Below the pieces are notes generated by a model, which was not told the DNA's origin, made no database searches, and saw nothing but the letters and a program-made list of their open reading frames with translations. Source: Kyrpidia tusciae DSM 2912 (GTDB taxonomy: Bacteria > Bacillota > Bacilli > Kyrpidiales > Kyrpidiaceae). From it: DNA of 64,000 nucleotides. The position numbers and the translations under genes are program-made. This document shows, piece after piece, positions 9,597 through 17,397 of this stretch (position 1 is the first letter of the stretch; every line of letters starts with the position of its first letter). The stretch lies in contig NC_014098.1 in the NCBI RefSeq assembly GCF_000092905.1, positions 992,001-1,056,000 on the forward strand. Reading direction: 5' to 3'.

Positions 9597-11201
9597 TCAA
9601 TCGATCAACTCGTACCCGGGCAAAGTCAAAAATTCGGCGAAGGAATCGCTGGTGGTCAAGCGGCTGAACAGTTCGGCGGCTTCCGAGTACCGCCCGCCGG
9701 CGAATCGGTCTTCTCCCAGCTCCGCCTTGATCTTGTTTAACTCCTCGTCCAAGACTTGTCGGAACAACTCCACCGTGACCTTTCTTCCGTCCTCCAGCAC
9801 CCCGCGGGGGTGGCGGATCCACTGCCAGACCTGGGCCCGGGAGATCTCCGCCGTGGCCGCGTCTTCCATCAAGTTGAAAATCGGCACGGCTCCGGATCCC
9901 CGCAGCCAGGCTTCGATATATTGAATCCCCACACTGATGTTGGTGCGCAGGCCCTGCTCGGTGATCGGCCCCTCGGGTACCCGGATGAGGTCGGCCGCCG
10001 AAACGTGTACGTCTTCCCGCTTGCGATCCAGTTGGTTCGGCGTGGGCATCAACCGGTCAAAGACTTCCATAGCCACAGGCACCAGCCCGGGATGGGCCAC
10101 CCAGGTCCCATCGTGGCCATCTGTCGCTTCCCGCTCCTTGTCCGCCCGCACCTTGGCGAAGGCCTCTTCGTTGGCGGCCGGATCGTTTTTGACCGGGATT
10201 TGCGCCGCCATCCCCCCGATGGCCATTGCCCCGCGACGGTGACAGGTCTTAATCGTCAACTGCGTATAAGCCCGCATGAAAGGTGCGGTCATGGTCACCA
10301 AGCCGCGGTCCGGCAGAATCACCTCAGGTCGGTTCCGAAAGCGTTTGATGAAGCTAAAGATGTAGTCCCACCGGCCGCAATTGAGTCCAGCGGCGTGATC
10401 CCGGAGTTCATACAGGATCTCGTCCATCTCGAAGGCCGCGAGGATCGTCTCGATCAACACCGTGGCTTTGATGGTGCCCCGGGGAATCCCCAGGCGATCT
10501 TGGGCCACGTTGAACACATCGTTCCACAGCCGGGCCTCGAAGCGACTTTCCATTTTGGGAAGGTAAAAGTACGGCCCCGTCCCCCGCTCCAGCAACTCCC
10601 GGACATTGTGAAAAAAGTACAGGCCGAAATCAAACAGGGCGCCGGAGATCGGTTCGCCATCGACCAAAACGTGCTTCTCCGGCAGGTGCCAACCCCGGGG
10701 CCGGACGATCAGGACTGCCGTTCGATCCTTCAGCTCGTACCGCTTGCCTTCCGGGCTGACGTACCGGATCGTCCGGCGCACGGCATCCCGGAGATTGATC
10801 TGACCCCCGACGGTGTTTTCCCACGTGGGGGAGTTGGCGTCTTCAAAATCCGCCATAAAGGTTTTGGCGCCGGAGTTCAGGGCGTTGATGACCATCTTCC
10901 GGTCTCCGGCCGGGCCGGTGATCTCCACCCGGCGGTCCAGAAGGTCGGCCGGGATCGGTGCCACCGTCCAATCCGCCTGGCGAAGTTCCGCGGTCTCAGC
11001 CGGAAAATCCGGCATCTGACCGCCGTCGATGGCCGCTTGGCGCTTCTGTCTTTCGGCCAGGAGTGCCTGGCGCCGACCGTTGAATTGACGGTGGAGATCG
11101 GCGACGAACTCCAACGCTCCGGGGGTCAGGATTTCCCGATAGGATTCATCAACGGGTGCGGTGACCTGGACGCCCGCAGGGTACGCGATGGTTTCTGGCA
11201 T
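9597..11201 (-). CDS. aceB: Malate synthase A, copy 1
   Basis: Condenses glyoxylate with acetyl-CoA to malate, the second glyoxylate-shunt reaction. The 534-residue length and motifs match the malate synthase A type: [33 protein letters not shown] and the C-terminal [19 protein letters not shown]. The ATG at 11201 is fixed by AAGGAGGG seven bases upstream; the open frame continues to 11345 without a better start. It has its own sigma-A promoter at 11379-11406 and leads directly into aceA. A second, strongly similar copy lies immediately upstream on the same strand (11492-13087). Confidence 0.96.
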   Translation of the reverse strand: MPETIAYPAGVQVTAPVDESYREILTPGALEFVADLHRQFNGRRQALLAERQKRQAAIDGGQMPDFPAETAELRQADWTVAPIPADLLDRRVEITGPAGDRKMVINALNSGAKTFMADFEDANSPTWENTVGGQINLRDAVRRTIRYVSPEGKRYELKDRTAVLIVRPRGWHLPEKHVLVDGEPISGALFDFGLYFFHNVRELLERGTGPYFYLPKMESRFEARLWNDVFNVAQDRLGIPRGTIKATVLIETILAAFEMDEILYELRDHAAGLNCGRWDYIFSFIKRFRNRPEVILPDRGLVTMTAPFMRAYTQLTIKTCHRRGAMAIGGMAAQIPVKNDPAANEEAFAKVRADKEREATDGHDGTWVAHPGLVPVAMEVFDRLMPTPNQLDRKREDVHVSAADLIRVPEGPITEQGLRTNISVGIQYIEAWLRGSGAVPIFNLMEDAATAEISRAQVWQWIRHPRGVLEDGRKVTVELFRQVLDEELNKIKAELGEDRFAGGRYSEAAELFSRLTTSDSFAEFLTLPGYELID

Positions 11202-11378
11202 GGTGTCCCTCCTTTTCGTATGTTGATACACACATCGAAGGAAATAACTGTTATAGTACAGGAGGGGCACAGTCCTCCTCCTGCGGCCGGGCCTCACCCC
11301 CGGTGGTTCTTCCCAGCCAAGGCCCGAATACGGGTCCGGCGGCATCTGAAGTATAACACAGGATCAATTTACGCGTCT

Positions 11379-11406
11379 ATTATAACACAGGTGACCGATC
11401 TGCCAA
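11379..11406 (-). promoter_or_regulatory. Sigma-A promoter of the aceB copy 1-aceA operon
   Basis: On the minus strand TTGGCA (11401-11406) and TATAAT (11379-11384) are separated by 16 bases. The -10 lies inside TATAACACAGG (plus strand, 11381-11391), which is repeated directly at 11352-11362, just downstream of the expected start point, and may be an operator. The leader to the aceB start is about 170 bases and also holds ATAACTGTTAT, an 11-base palindrome near 11244. Confidence 0.7.
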
Positions 11407-11431
11407 GAGGTGAGCGCAAAAAAACGGCGCA

Positions 11432-11465
11432 CAAAAAAATGCCCGCAGGCGAAATCCCCGCGGGC
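11432..11465 (-). terminator. Intrinsic terminator of aceB copy 2
   Basis: On the minus strand GCCCGC and GCGGGC close a short stem (11441-11465), immediately followed by ATTTTTTTG. It stands about 25 bases beyond the stop of the second malate synthase gene and makes the two copies separate transcription units. Confidence 0.85.
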
Positions 11466-11491
11466 ACGAAGTTGACTGGGTGAGTGGCCGA

Positions 11492-13087
11492 TCAATCCAG
11501 GTAGGCGTAACCGGGAAGGGTGAGGAATTCCTCAAAGTCGTCCCGAAGGGACATATCTGTGAACAGTGCCGCGGCCTGGTCGAACTTGCCTTGGGCGAAT
11601 CGCGCTTCGCCCAGGTTTTCTTTGATTTTCTGCAACTCTTCGGCCAGAATCTGCCGGAACAACGCGGCGTCCACCTTGCGGCCATCCGCCAGAATCCCCT
11701 TCGGATGGTGAATCCACTGCCACACCTGGGCCCGGGCGATTTCCGCCGTGGCCGCATCCTCCATGAGGTGGAAAATCGGAACGGCGCCGTTACCCCGAAG
11801 CCAAGCTTCGATGTACTGGATTCCTACGCTTACGTTGTTGCGAAGCCCCTGTTCGGTGATCGGCCCCTCGGGGATCGCCAGCAGGTCGTCCGCCGTCACC
11901 TGAACATCTTCCCGTTTCCGGCTCAGTTGATTCGGGCCCGGCATCAGGCGATCAAACACTTCCATTGCAACGGGAACGAGACCGGGGTGAGCCACCCAAG
12001 TGCCGTCGTGGCCATCCCGGGCTTCCCGTTCCTTGTCCGCCCGGACTTTCGCAAAAGCCTCTTCATTCGCGGCCGGGTCATTTTTCACCGGGATCTGGGC
12101 CGCCATGCCGCCGATGGCAAAAGCTCCGCGCCGATGGCAGGTTTTGATCGTGTAGAGAGTATAGGCACGCATAAAGGGCACTGTCATCGTCACGAGATTG
12201 CGATCGGGAAAAATCACGTCGGGTTGATTTCGGAAGCGCTTGATGTAACTGAAAATGTAATCCCAACGCCCGCAGTTCATGCCGACGATGTGATCCCGGA
12301 GCTCGTATAGCATCTCATCCATCTCAAAGGTCGCCATGATCGTCTCCAAGAGCACTGTCGCTTTGATCGTCCCGACGGGCAGGTGCATCCGGTCTTCAGC
12401 AAAGGTGAATACATCGTTCCACAGCCGGGCTTCGTGCCGACTTTCCATCTTCGGCAGATAGTAATACGGGCCGGTGCCCCGGGCGATCAGGTTTTTTGCG
12501 TTATGGAACAGGTAGAGGGCAAAGTCAAACAAGGCGCCGGAGACCGGGCGGCCGTCCACCCGAACGTGTTTCTCTCCCAAATGCCATCCCCGAGGCCGGA
12601 CCATGAGAACGGCGACCTGGTCTTTCAGGGCATACTGTTTCCCTTCGGGGCTGGTATACGTGATGGTGCGGTTGACGGCGTCCCGAAGGTTGACCTGTCC
12701 GCCCACGGTATTGGCCCAAGTGGGAGAGTTAGCGTCCTCAAAATCCGCCATGAACACCTTGGCGCCGGAGTTGAGGGCGTTGATGACCATCTTCCGGTCC
12801 CCGGCCGGGCCGGTGATCTCCACCCGCCGGTCCTGAAGATCGGCGGGAATCGGCCCCACCGTCCAATCCCCGGCCCGGATCTCCGCCGTCTCTGCAGGAA
12901 AATCCGGGCGCCACCCGGCGTCGAGGCGCTTCTGGCGCTCGGCCCGGTCGGCGAGCAACGCCCGGCGCCTTTCGTCAAATCGGCGGTGCAGATCTGCCAC
13001 GAACGCCAAGGCTTCTGGGGTTAAAATCTCCCCGTATTCCGGTGTCACTTCACCGATCACTTCGACCCCTTGCGGCCACTCAGCCAT
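11492..13087 (-). CDS. aceB: Malate synthase A, copy 2 (tandem paralogue)
   Basis: A 531-residue second malate synthase, head-to-tail with copy 1. By eye about four of five residues are identical over long stretches (for example [23 protein letters not shown] in both, given here in part), while N- and C-termini diverge more. The same catalytic regions are kept ([40 protein letters not shown]), so it should be active. The ATG at 13087 follows GGGAGGAGAAAGG. Unlike copy 1 it has a promoter with an operator-like palindrome over the transcription start and its own terminator, so the copies are probably expressed under different conditions. Confidence 0.95.
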   Translation of the reverse strand: MAEWPQGVEVIGEVTPEYGEILTPEALAFVADLHRRFDERRRALLADRAERQKRLDAGWRPDFPAETAEIRAGDWTVGPIPADLQDRRVEITGPAGDRKMVINALNSGAKVFMADFEDANSPTWANTVGGQVNLRDAVNRTITYTSPEGKQYALKDQVAVLMVRPRGWHLGEKHVRVDGRPVSGALFDFALYLFHNAKNLIARGTGPYYYLPKMESRHEARLWNDVFTFAEDRMHLPVGTIKATVLLETIMATFEMDEMLYELRDHIVGMNCGRWDYIFSYIKRFRNQPDVIFPDRNLVTMTVPFMRAYTLYTIKTCHRRGAFAIGGMAAQIPVKNDPAANEEAFAKVRADKEREARDGHDGTWVAHPGLVPVAMEVFDRLMPGPNQLSRKREDVQVTADDLLAIPEGPITEQGLRNNVSVGIQYIEAWLRGNGAVPIFHLMEDAATAEIARAQVWQWIHHPKGILADGRKVDAALFRQILAEELQKIKENLGEARFAQGKFDQAAALFTDMSLRDDFEEFLTLPGYAYLD

Positions 13088-13189
13088 CCTTTCTCCTCCC
13101 TTCGAATCCCCTTTTGTGGATCCCGGGGACTCCTCAATCAGTAAAATCATTTGTCAGAACTGCTCCGTGATACAGTTTTTACTACGCAT

Positions 13190-13214
13190 TGTTCTGTAAT
13201 ACGGAACACTGTTC
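13190..13214. promoter_or_regulatory. Operator-like site with three TGTTC/GAACA half-sites
   Basis: TGTTCTGTAATACGGAACA (13190-13208) is an almost perfect 19-base palindrome, and its right arm overlaps a second perfect one, GAACACTGTTC (13204-13214). The cluster lies just downstream of the predicted aceB copy 2 start point, where a bound repressor would block transcription. The binding protein is unknown. Confidence 0.6.
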
Positions 13215-13225
13215 TATTTATATTC

Positions 13226-13254
13226 ATCATACCATGAAGGCGAGGGGGCGTAAA
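13226..13254 (-). promoter_or_regulatory. Candidate promoter of aceB copy 2
   Basis: Minus strand: TTTACG (13249-13254), 17-base spacer, TATGAT (13226-13231). Transcription would begin near 13219, directly in front of the operator-like palindrome at 13190-13214. Confidence 0.5.
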
Positions 13255-13285
13255 CATTTTGACACGGGAAATCGGCCGACAGGCG

Positions 13286-13313
13286 TTCTGGAAGTGCGGG
13301 GAAGTGGTATAGT
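13286..13313 (+). promoter_or_regulatory. Candidate promoter of serC
   Basis: TTCTGG (13286-13291), a 16-base spacer and TATAGT (13308-13313) precede serC, giving a leader of about 30 bases. The -10 is good and the -35 only fair. Confidence 0.45.
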
Positions 13314-13350
13314 GAAAGACAAGCGGGCCAGTGGAAAGGAGCAGACGATC

Positions 13351-14445
13351 ATGTCTCAGGGGAAACGCGCGTTAAACTTTAATGCTGGGCCGGCCGCCCT
13401 TCCGTTGGAGGTTTTGGAGCAGGCCCGGGAGGAGTTCGTCGACTTCGGGGGCACGGGGATGTCCGTCATGGAGATGAGCCACCGCAGCAAAACTTACGAG
13501 GCGATCCACAACGAAACGGCCGCCCTCGTTCGGGAGCTGCTCGGGGTGCCGGAGGGGTACGACGTATTGTTCCTCCAGGGCGGAGCCAGTTTGCAGTTTG
13601 CCATGGTCCCTATGAACTTTCTCCCGAAGGGCAAAGCGGCGGGCTATGTCTTGACCGGCAGCTGGTCCGAAAAGGCTTTGAAAGAGGCTCAGCGACTCGG
13701 AGAGACTTTTGTGGCGGCCAGCACCAAAGACGGCCATTATCGGCGCATTCCGGGGGCGGAGGAGATTTCCTTCGGCAGGGACAGCGCCTATCTGCATGTG
13801 ACGTCTAACAACACGATCTTCGGAACCCAGTGGACCCGTTTTCCGGACACCGGTTCGGTGCCTCTCGTGGCCGATATGTCCAGCGATATCCTGTCCAGAA
13901 AGATCGATGTTCGCCAGTTTGCGCTGATTTACGCCGGAGCTCAGAAAAATCTGGGCCCCTCCGGGGTGACCCTGGTGGTTGTGCGGCAAGACATGGTGGA
14001 GAGAGCGCCGGAAGATCTGCCGACGATGCTCCAGTACCGGATCCACGCAAAAAACAATTCGCTGTACAATACTCCGCCGACCTTCGGGATTTACATGATG
14101 GGCCTGGTGTTGAAGTGGGTCAAAGGACAAGGCGGGGTGGAGGCGGTGGAGCGCCGAAACCGCGAAAAGGCGGGGCTGATCTACAAGGTGATCGATGACA
14201 ATCCCGATTTCTACCTGGGCCACGCGGAACCGACAAGCCGGTCGCTGATGAATGTCACCTTCCGCTTACCCACGCCGGAACTCGAGAAGGAATTCCTGGA
14301 TGGTGCAAAGGCGGAGGGTTTTGTCGGGTTAAATGGTCACCGGTCGGTGGGCGGATGCCGAGCTTCTCTGTACAATGCGGTACCCGTAGAGCATTGCGCC
14401 GCATTGCGGGATTATATGGTGGAGTTTCGGAAAAAGCACGCCTGA
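13351..14445 (+). CDS. serC: Phosphoserine aminotransferase
   Basis: A PLP enzyme that converts 3-phosphohydroxypyruvate and glutamate to phosphoserine in serine biosynthesis, and also acts in pyridoxal phosphate synthesis in some bacteria. The 364 residues begin with the diagnostic NFNAGPAALP; GMSVMEMSHRS, QGGASLQFAMVPMN, the Schiff-base Lys in AGAQKNLGPSG and the closing GGCRASLYNA are all present. The ATG at 13351 is supported by GGAAAGGAG; the frame is open further upstream, but through the promoter region. It is divergent from aceB copy 2 and stands alone. No serA or serB is in the window. Confidence 0.96.
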   Translation: MSQGKRALNFNAGPAALPLEVLEQAREEFVDFGGTGMSVMEMSHRSKTYEAIHNETAALVRELLGVPEGYDVLFLQGGASLQFAMVPMNFLPKGKAAGYVLTGSWSEKALKEAQRLGETFVAASTKDGHYRRIPGAEEISFGRDSAYLHVTSNNTIFGTQWTRFPDTGSVPLVADMSSDILSRKIDVRQFALIYAGAQKNLGPSGVTLVVVRQDMVERAPEDLPTMLQYRIHAKNNSLYNTPPTFGIYMMGLVLKWVKGQGGVEAVERRNREKAGLIYKVIDDNPDFYLGHAEPTSRSLMNVTFRLPTPELEKEFLDGAKAEGFVGLNGHRSVGGCRASLYNAVPVEHCAALRDYMVEFRKKHA

Positions 14446-14489
14446 TCCTCAGTGGGCCGGTCGGATGACCAGGGGTTCCGTCTCCCGGA

Positions 14490-14524
14490 ATGCGGGCGGG
14501 GACATTTCAGCGCCCCGCCCGCAT
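14490..14524. terminator. Perfect 12-bp stem-loop between convergent serC and acetoacetyl-CoA synthetase
   Basis: ATGCGGGCGGGG (14490-14501) pairs with CCCCGCCCGCAT (14513-14524) around an 11-base loop. There is no T-run on either side, so termination strength is uncertain, but the position between convergent genes fits a shared stop. Confidence 0.55.
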
Positions 14525-14548
14525 GCTGGGTATACAGGTTAAGGGCGC

Positions 14549-16537
14549 TCAAGAGTTCTGTTTGGCCTTGAGTTGCTCGGCCAGTTGAACGAAAAAGTTT
14601 ACCGCATCGGGATTGGCGGTAGAATCCAGGTTGACCGCCTTGTGAACCGGCGTGCCCAGCAGGATTTTCTTGATCGGGACCTCCAGTTTCTTTCCGTTTA
14701 AAGTCCTGGGCACTTCCCGAATTTGATAAATCTCATCCGGAACGTGGCGGGGCGAGAGATTCTTTCGGATTTGGTCTCGAATCTTCTTCTTAAGCCCGTC
14801 GTCCAACTCGACCCCCTCTTGAAGGACGACAAACAACGGCATAAAGGAAGCTCCTTCCATGCCTTCGAGATCGATAACCAAACTGTCCATGACCTCGGGT
14901 AAGCTTTCGACTGTCCGATAGATTTCACTCGTGCCCATCCGAACGCCCAGGCGGTTGATGGTGGAGTCGGATCGGCCGTAGATGATCGCCGTGCCCCGGG
15001 GAGTGATCTTGATCCAGTCTCCGTGGCGCCATACACCTGGATACATGTCGAAATAGCTGTCCCGGTACCGGGCGTTGTCCGGATCATTCCAGAAATAGAG
15101 GGGCATAGAAGGCATCGGTTCCGTGATGACCAATTCGCCGACCTCATCGATCACCGGACGGCCGTCGGGGTCGAAGGCTTCGACCTTTACGCCCAGGCTG
15201 CGGCATTGAATCTCCCCGGAGTAGACCGGAAGAATTGGACAACCTGTGACAAAGGAGGAACAGACGTCCGTACCTCCACTGGTCGAGGCGAGCCACAGAT
15301 CTTTCTTGACATGCTCATAGACCCACTCAAAACCTTCGGGCGGAAGCGGCGAACCCGTGGAACCTATGCTTACGAGGCGCGATAAATCGTAGTCCCGGCC
15401 TGGCTCGACTCCCGCTTTCATGCAGGAAGTCAGGTATCCAGCGCTGGTTCCAAAAACGGTCATGCCAGTCTTCTCGGCGAACTCCCATAGGACGTTGAGG
15501 TCTGGATATCCGGGACTGCCGTCGTACAGCAGGATGGTGGATCCCGCCAGGAGGCCGCTCACCACGACGTTCCACATCATCCAGCCGGTGGTGGTGAACC
15601 AGAAAAACCGATCGTCCGGAGTGAGGTTGAGGTGTAAACCGATCGATTTCAGATGTTCGAGCAGAATGCCCCCATGCCCTTGGACGATCGCTTTCGGCAG
15701 CCCGGTGGTGCCGGAGGAATACAAGACCCATAGCGGATGATCAAAGGGGACTTGCTCGAACTGGAGCGTGCTGCTTTGTCCCAGAATGTCTTGCCAGAGA
15801 AGGGCGTTGGAAAGTTCCTCGATGCCCTTTTCCGGGTTCAGATAAGGAACCAGGACGGTATGTGACAAAGTGGGGAGTGCCCGCTGCAACTCCTGGATCA
15901 CGGGTCGACGGTCGAAAGCCTTGCCGTTGTACGGATATCCATCGATGGCAAACAGCACCTTCGGTTCAATCTGCCGGAATCGATCGATCACGCTGACACT
16001 TCCGAAATCTGGCGAACAACTCGACCAAACCGCTCCGATACTGGCCGAGGCGAGCATGGCAATCACGGCCTCGGGCATATTGGGCAAGTAGGCGACCACT
16101 CGATCCCCGCGCTGTACCCCCATATTCCGCAGGGCGGCAGCCACCGAAGCGACACGTTCCTTCAACTGTTTCCAGGAGACCGACTCAAAAGGCCGGACTT
16201 CGGATTGAAAGAGGATGGCCGGCCGTTCGCTCGACTCGTGGCGCAAAGCATGTTCAGCGTAGTTGAGCTCGGCGCCGGGGAACCACCGGGCGCCGGGCAT
16301 GGAACGGGATGCCAAAACCCGGGTATAGGGCTTAGAGGCCTTGATATCAAAAAAGTCCCAAATCGAAGTCCAGAAAGCGTCCAAGTCGGACACCGACCAC
16401 CTCCAAAGTTCCTCATAAGAATGAAAAGTCAAACCTCGTGTTTCTTTCAACCATTGCATATAACGATATAAATTCGTATTGTGTTTGAAGACTTCGGACC
16501 CTTCCCACAGCGGGGAACCCTCTGGAATGTTGGCCAC
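14549..16537 (-). CDS. Acetoacetyl-CoA synthetase
   Basis: Activates acetoacetate to acetoacetyl-CoA with ATP, linking ketone bodies or PHB breakdown products to central metabolism. The 662-residue length and start (PLWEGSEVFKHNTNLYRYMQW) fit acetoacetate-CoA ligase better than acetyl-CoA synthetase. Adenylate-forming motifs are visible: YSSGTTGLPKAI, GWMMWN, STGSPLP, YGRSDSTINRLGVRMGTSEIY and the C-terminal catalytic Lys in PRTLNGKKLEVPIKK. The GTG start at 16537 has a modest AAAGGCAGG upstream. It is a single gene, convergent with serC. It fits the acetate and fatty-acid theme of the region. Confidence 0.93.
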   Translation of the reverse strand: MANIPEGSPLWEGSEVFKHNTNLYRYMQWLKETRGLTFHSYEELWRWSVSDLDAFWTSIWDFFDIKASKPYTRVLASRSMPGARWFPGAELNYAEHALRHESSERPAILFQSEVRPFESVSWKQLKERVASVAAALRNMGVQRGDRVVAYLPNMPEAVIAMLASASIGAVWSSCSPDFGSVSVIDRFRQIEPKVLFAIDGYPYNGKAFDRRPVIQELQRALPTLSHTVLVPYLNPEKGIEELSNALLWQDILGQSSTLQFEQVPFDHPLWVLYSSGTTGLPKAIVQGHGGILLEHLKSIGLHLNLTPDDRFFWFTTTGWMMWNVVVSGLLAGSTILLYDGSPGYPDLNVLWEFAEKTGMTVFGTSAGYLTSCMKAGVEPGRDYDLSRLVSIGSTGSPLPPEGFEWVYEHVKKDLWLASTSGGTDVCSSFVTGCPILPVYSGEIQCRSLGVKVEAFDPDGRPVIDEVGELVITEPMPSMPLYFWNDPDNARYRDSYFDMYPGVWRHGDWIKITPRGTAIIYGRSDSTINRLGVRMGTSEIYRTVESLPEVMDSLVIDLEGMEGASFMPLFVVLQEGVELDDGLKKKIRDQIRKNLSPRHVPDEIYQIREVPRTLNGKKLEVPIKKILLGTPVHKAVNLDSTANPDAVNFFVQLAEQLKAKQNS

Positions 16538-16685
16538 GTTTCACACCTGCCTTTGTTGTCAATCGAAGATGAGAGGCGCTCGCGGATGAATTTATTGTAC
16601 CGTGTTCAAAGAGAGAAGGGAAGGCGGTTCCGATCGGGCGCGTACTGGTCTTCGATTTTTGGTCGAGATTGTGCGTGAAACAGTA

Positions 16686-16715
16686 TTGTCTACTCTCAAT
16701 CTGTTATAGTACAAT
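16686..16715 (+). promoter_or_regulatory. Candidate promoter of the 93-residue zinc-finger-like gene
   Basis: TTGTCT (16686-16691), an 18-base spacer and TACAAT (16710-16715) stand about 33 bases before the ATG at 16749. Confidence 0.45.
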
Positions 16716-16748
16716 GGCAAAAAGGCCACGGGAAAGGGGCAGGGGTAC

Positions 16749-17030
16749 ATGACCACAGGATTTCAGCTGGTGCACAAGTGGATCGAGCGAAACCGGGGGC
16801 TTGGAAAAACGGATGAAGAGATGATGAAGGTTCAATTCGTGTACGAGGGCACCCTTTACCGGTTGAGAAAAACGGACAACGGGGAGATTGCGGTTGATGC
16901 AGAACCCGGTACGGTGATCATCTTTCGGGATGAACGAGAACTGGAGGACGAATTGACCTGTCGAATCTGTGGGGCTCGCTATACCAACAAGATCGACACG
17001 ATTCGCTGCTGTATGAACGGGGACGAATGA
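16749..17030 (+). CDS. Hypothetical protein with C-terminal Cys-rich finger
   Basis: A 93-residue protein I do not recognise. It has a charged, probably beta-rich body and ends with CRICGARYTNKIDTIRCCMNG, where a C-x2-C pair and a later CC suggest a small metal site. The ATG is preceded by GGGGCAGGGG and a promoter-like sequence, which supports a real gene. The convergent partner is none; the next plus-strand gene is a YjcZ-type mini-protein about 135 bases downstream. Function is not predicted. Confidence 0.7.
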   Translation: MTTGFQLVHKWIERNRGLGKTDEEMMKVQFVYEGTLYRLRKTDNGEIAVDAEPGTVIIFRDERELEDELTCRICGARYTNKIDTIRCCMNGDE

Positions 17031-17166
17031 AAATTGCGGCTCGGGGACGGGTGGGGTGAAATACGGGTGCGGGCGAGTGCCTGAATTGTTGCGGTGACGG
17101 CAAGTGTCCAAACATTGGAGCCCCCTTCCGCATTTCCTGACAGTGAATGGAGGGGGGTGAGCCAAG

Positions 17167-17304
17167 ATGTTTGGAGTGTTTGGGTACTATACTCGGTGGG
17201 CTGTGGTGTTTCTGGTGATCTTTGTGCTGTTCTTCCTGCTCGTCCCGTGGGGCGGTTATGGGCCGGCGGCGGGTGGAGCCGCGGCCAGCGCGGCGGCGTA
17301 CTGA
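17167..17304 (+). CDS. YjcZ-type small membrane protein, copy 1 (45 aa)
   Basis: A 45-residue mini-protein with an aromatic N-terminus (MFGVFGYYTRWAV), one strongly hydrophobic helix (VVFLVIFVLFFLLV), a Gly-rich WGGYGP turn and an Ala-rich tail ending AAAY. This is the layout of the YjcZ family of sporulation-associated small proteins. The ATG at 17167 follows GGAGGGGGGTGAG. A second copy with matching design lies at 26518-26664 on the other strand (shared RWAVVFL, FVLFFL, AAASAAA). A terminator follows at 17351. Confidence 0.75.
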   Translation: MFGVFGYYTRWAVVFLVIFVLFFLLVPWGGYGPAAGGAAASAAAY

Positions 17305-17350
17305 AGACAGATGGACGGATGAAACAAAAGCCGAACCTGAATACTGCGGG

Positions 17351-17373
17351 CGGGGGAGAGTCCCCGTCTTTTT
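17351..17373 (+). terminator. Intrinsic terminator after YjcZ-type copy 1
   Basis: CGGGGGA and TCCCCG form a short stem with a three-base loop followed by TCTTTTTC. It lies between the mini-protein and the convergent dnaE2. Confidence 0.6.
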
Positions 17374-17397
17374 CGTTGTGAAGGTCAGAAGAGGGAT

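Noticed and set aside
9756-12310. Long plus-strand open frames of 575 and 276 codons
   Set aside because: They are antisense to the two malate synthase genes and mirror each other only because those genes are duplicates.
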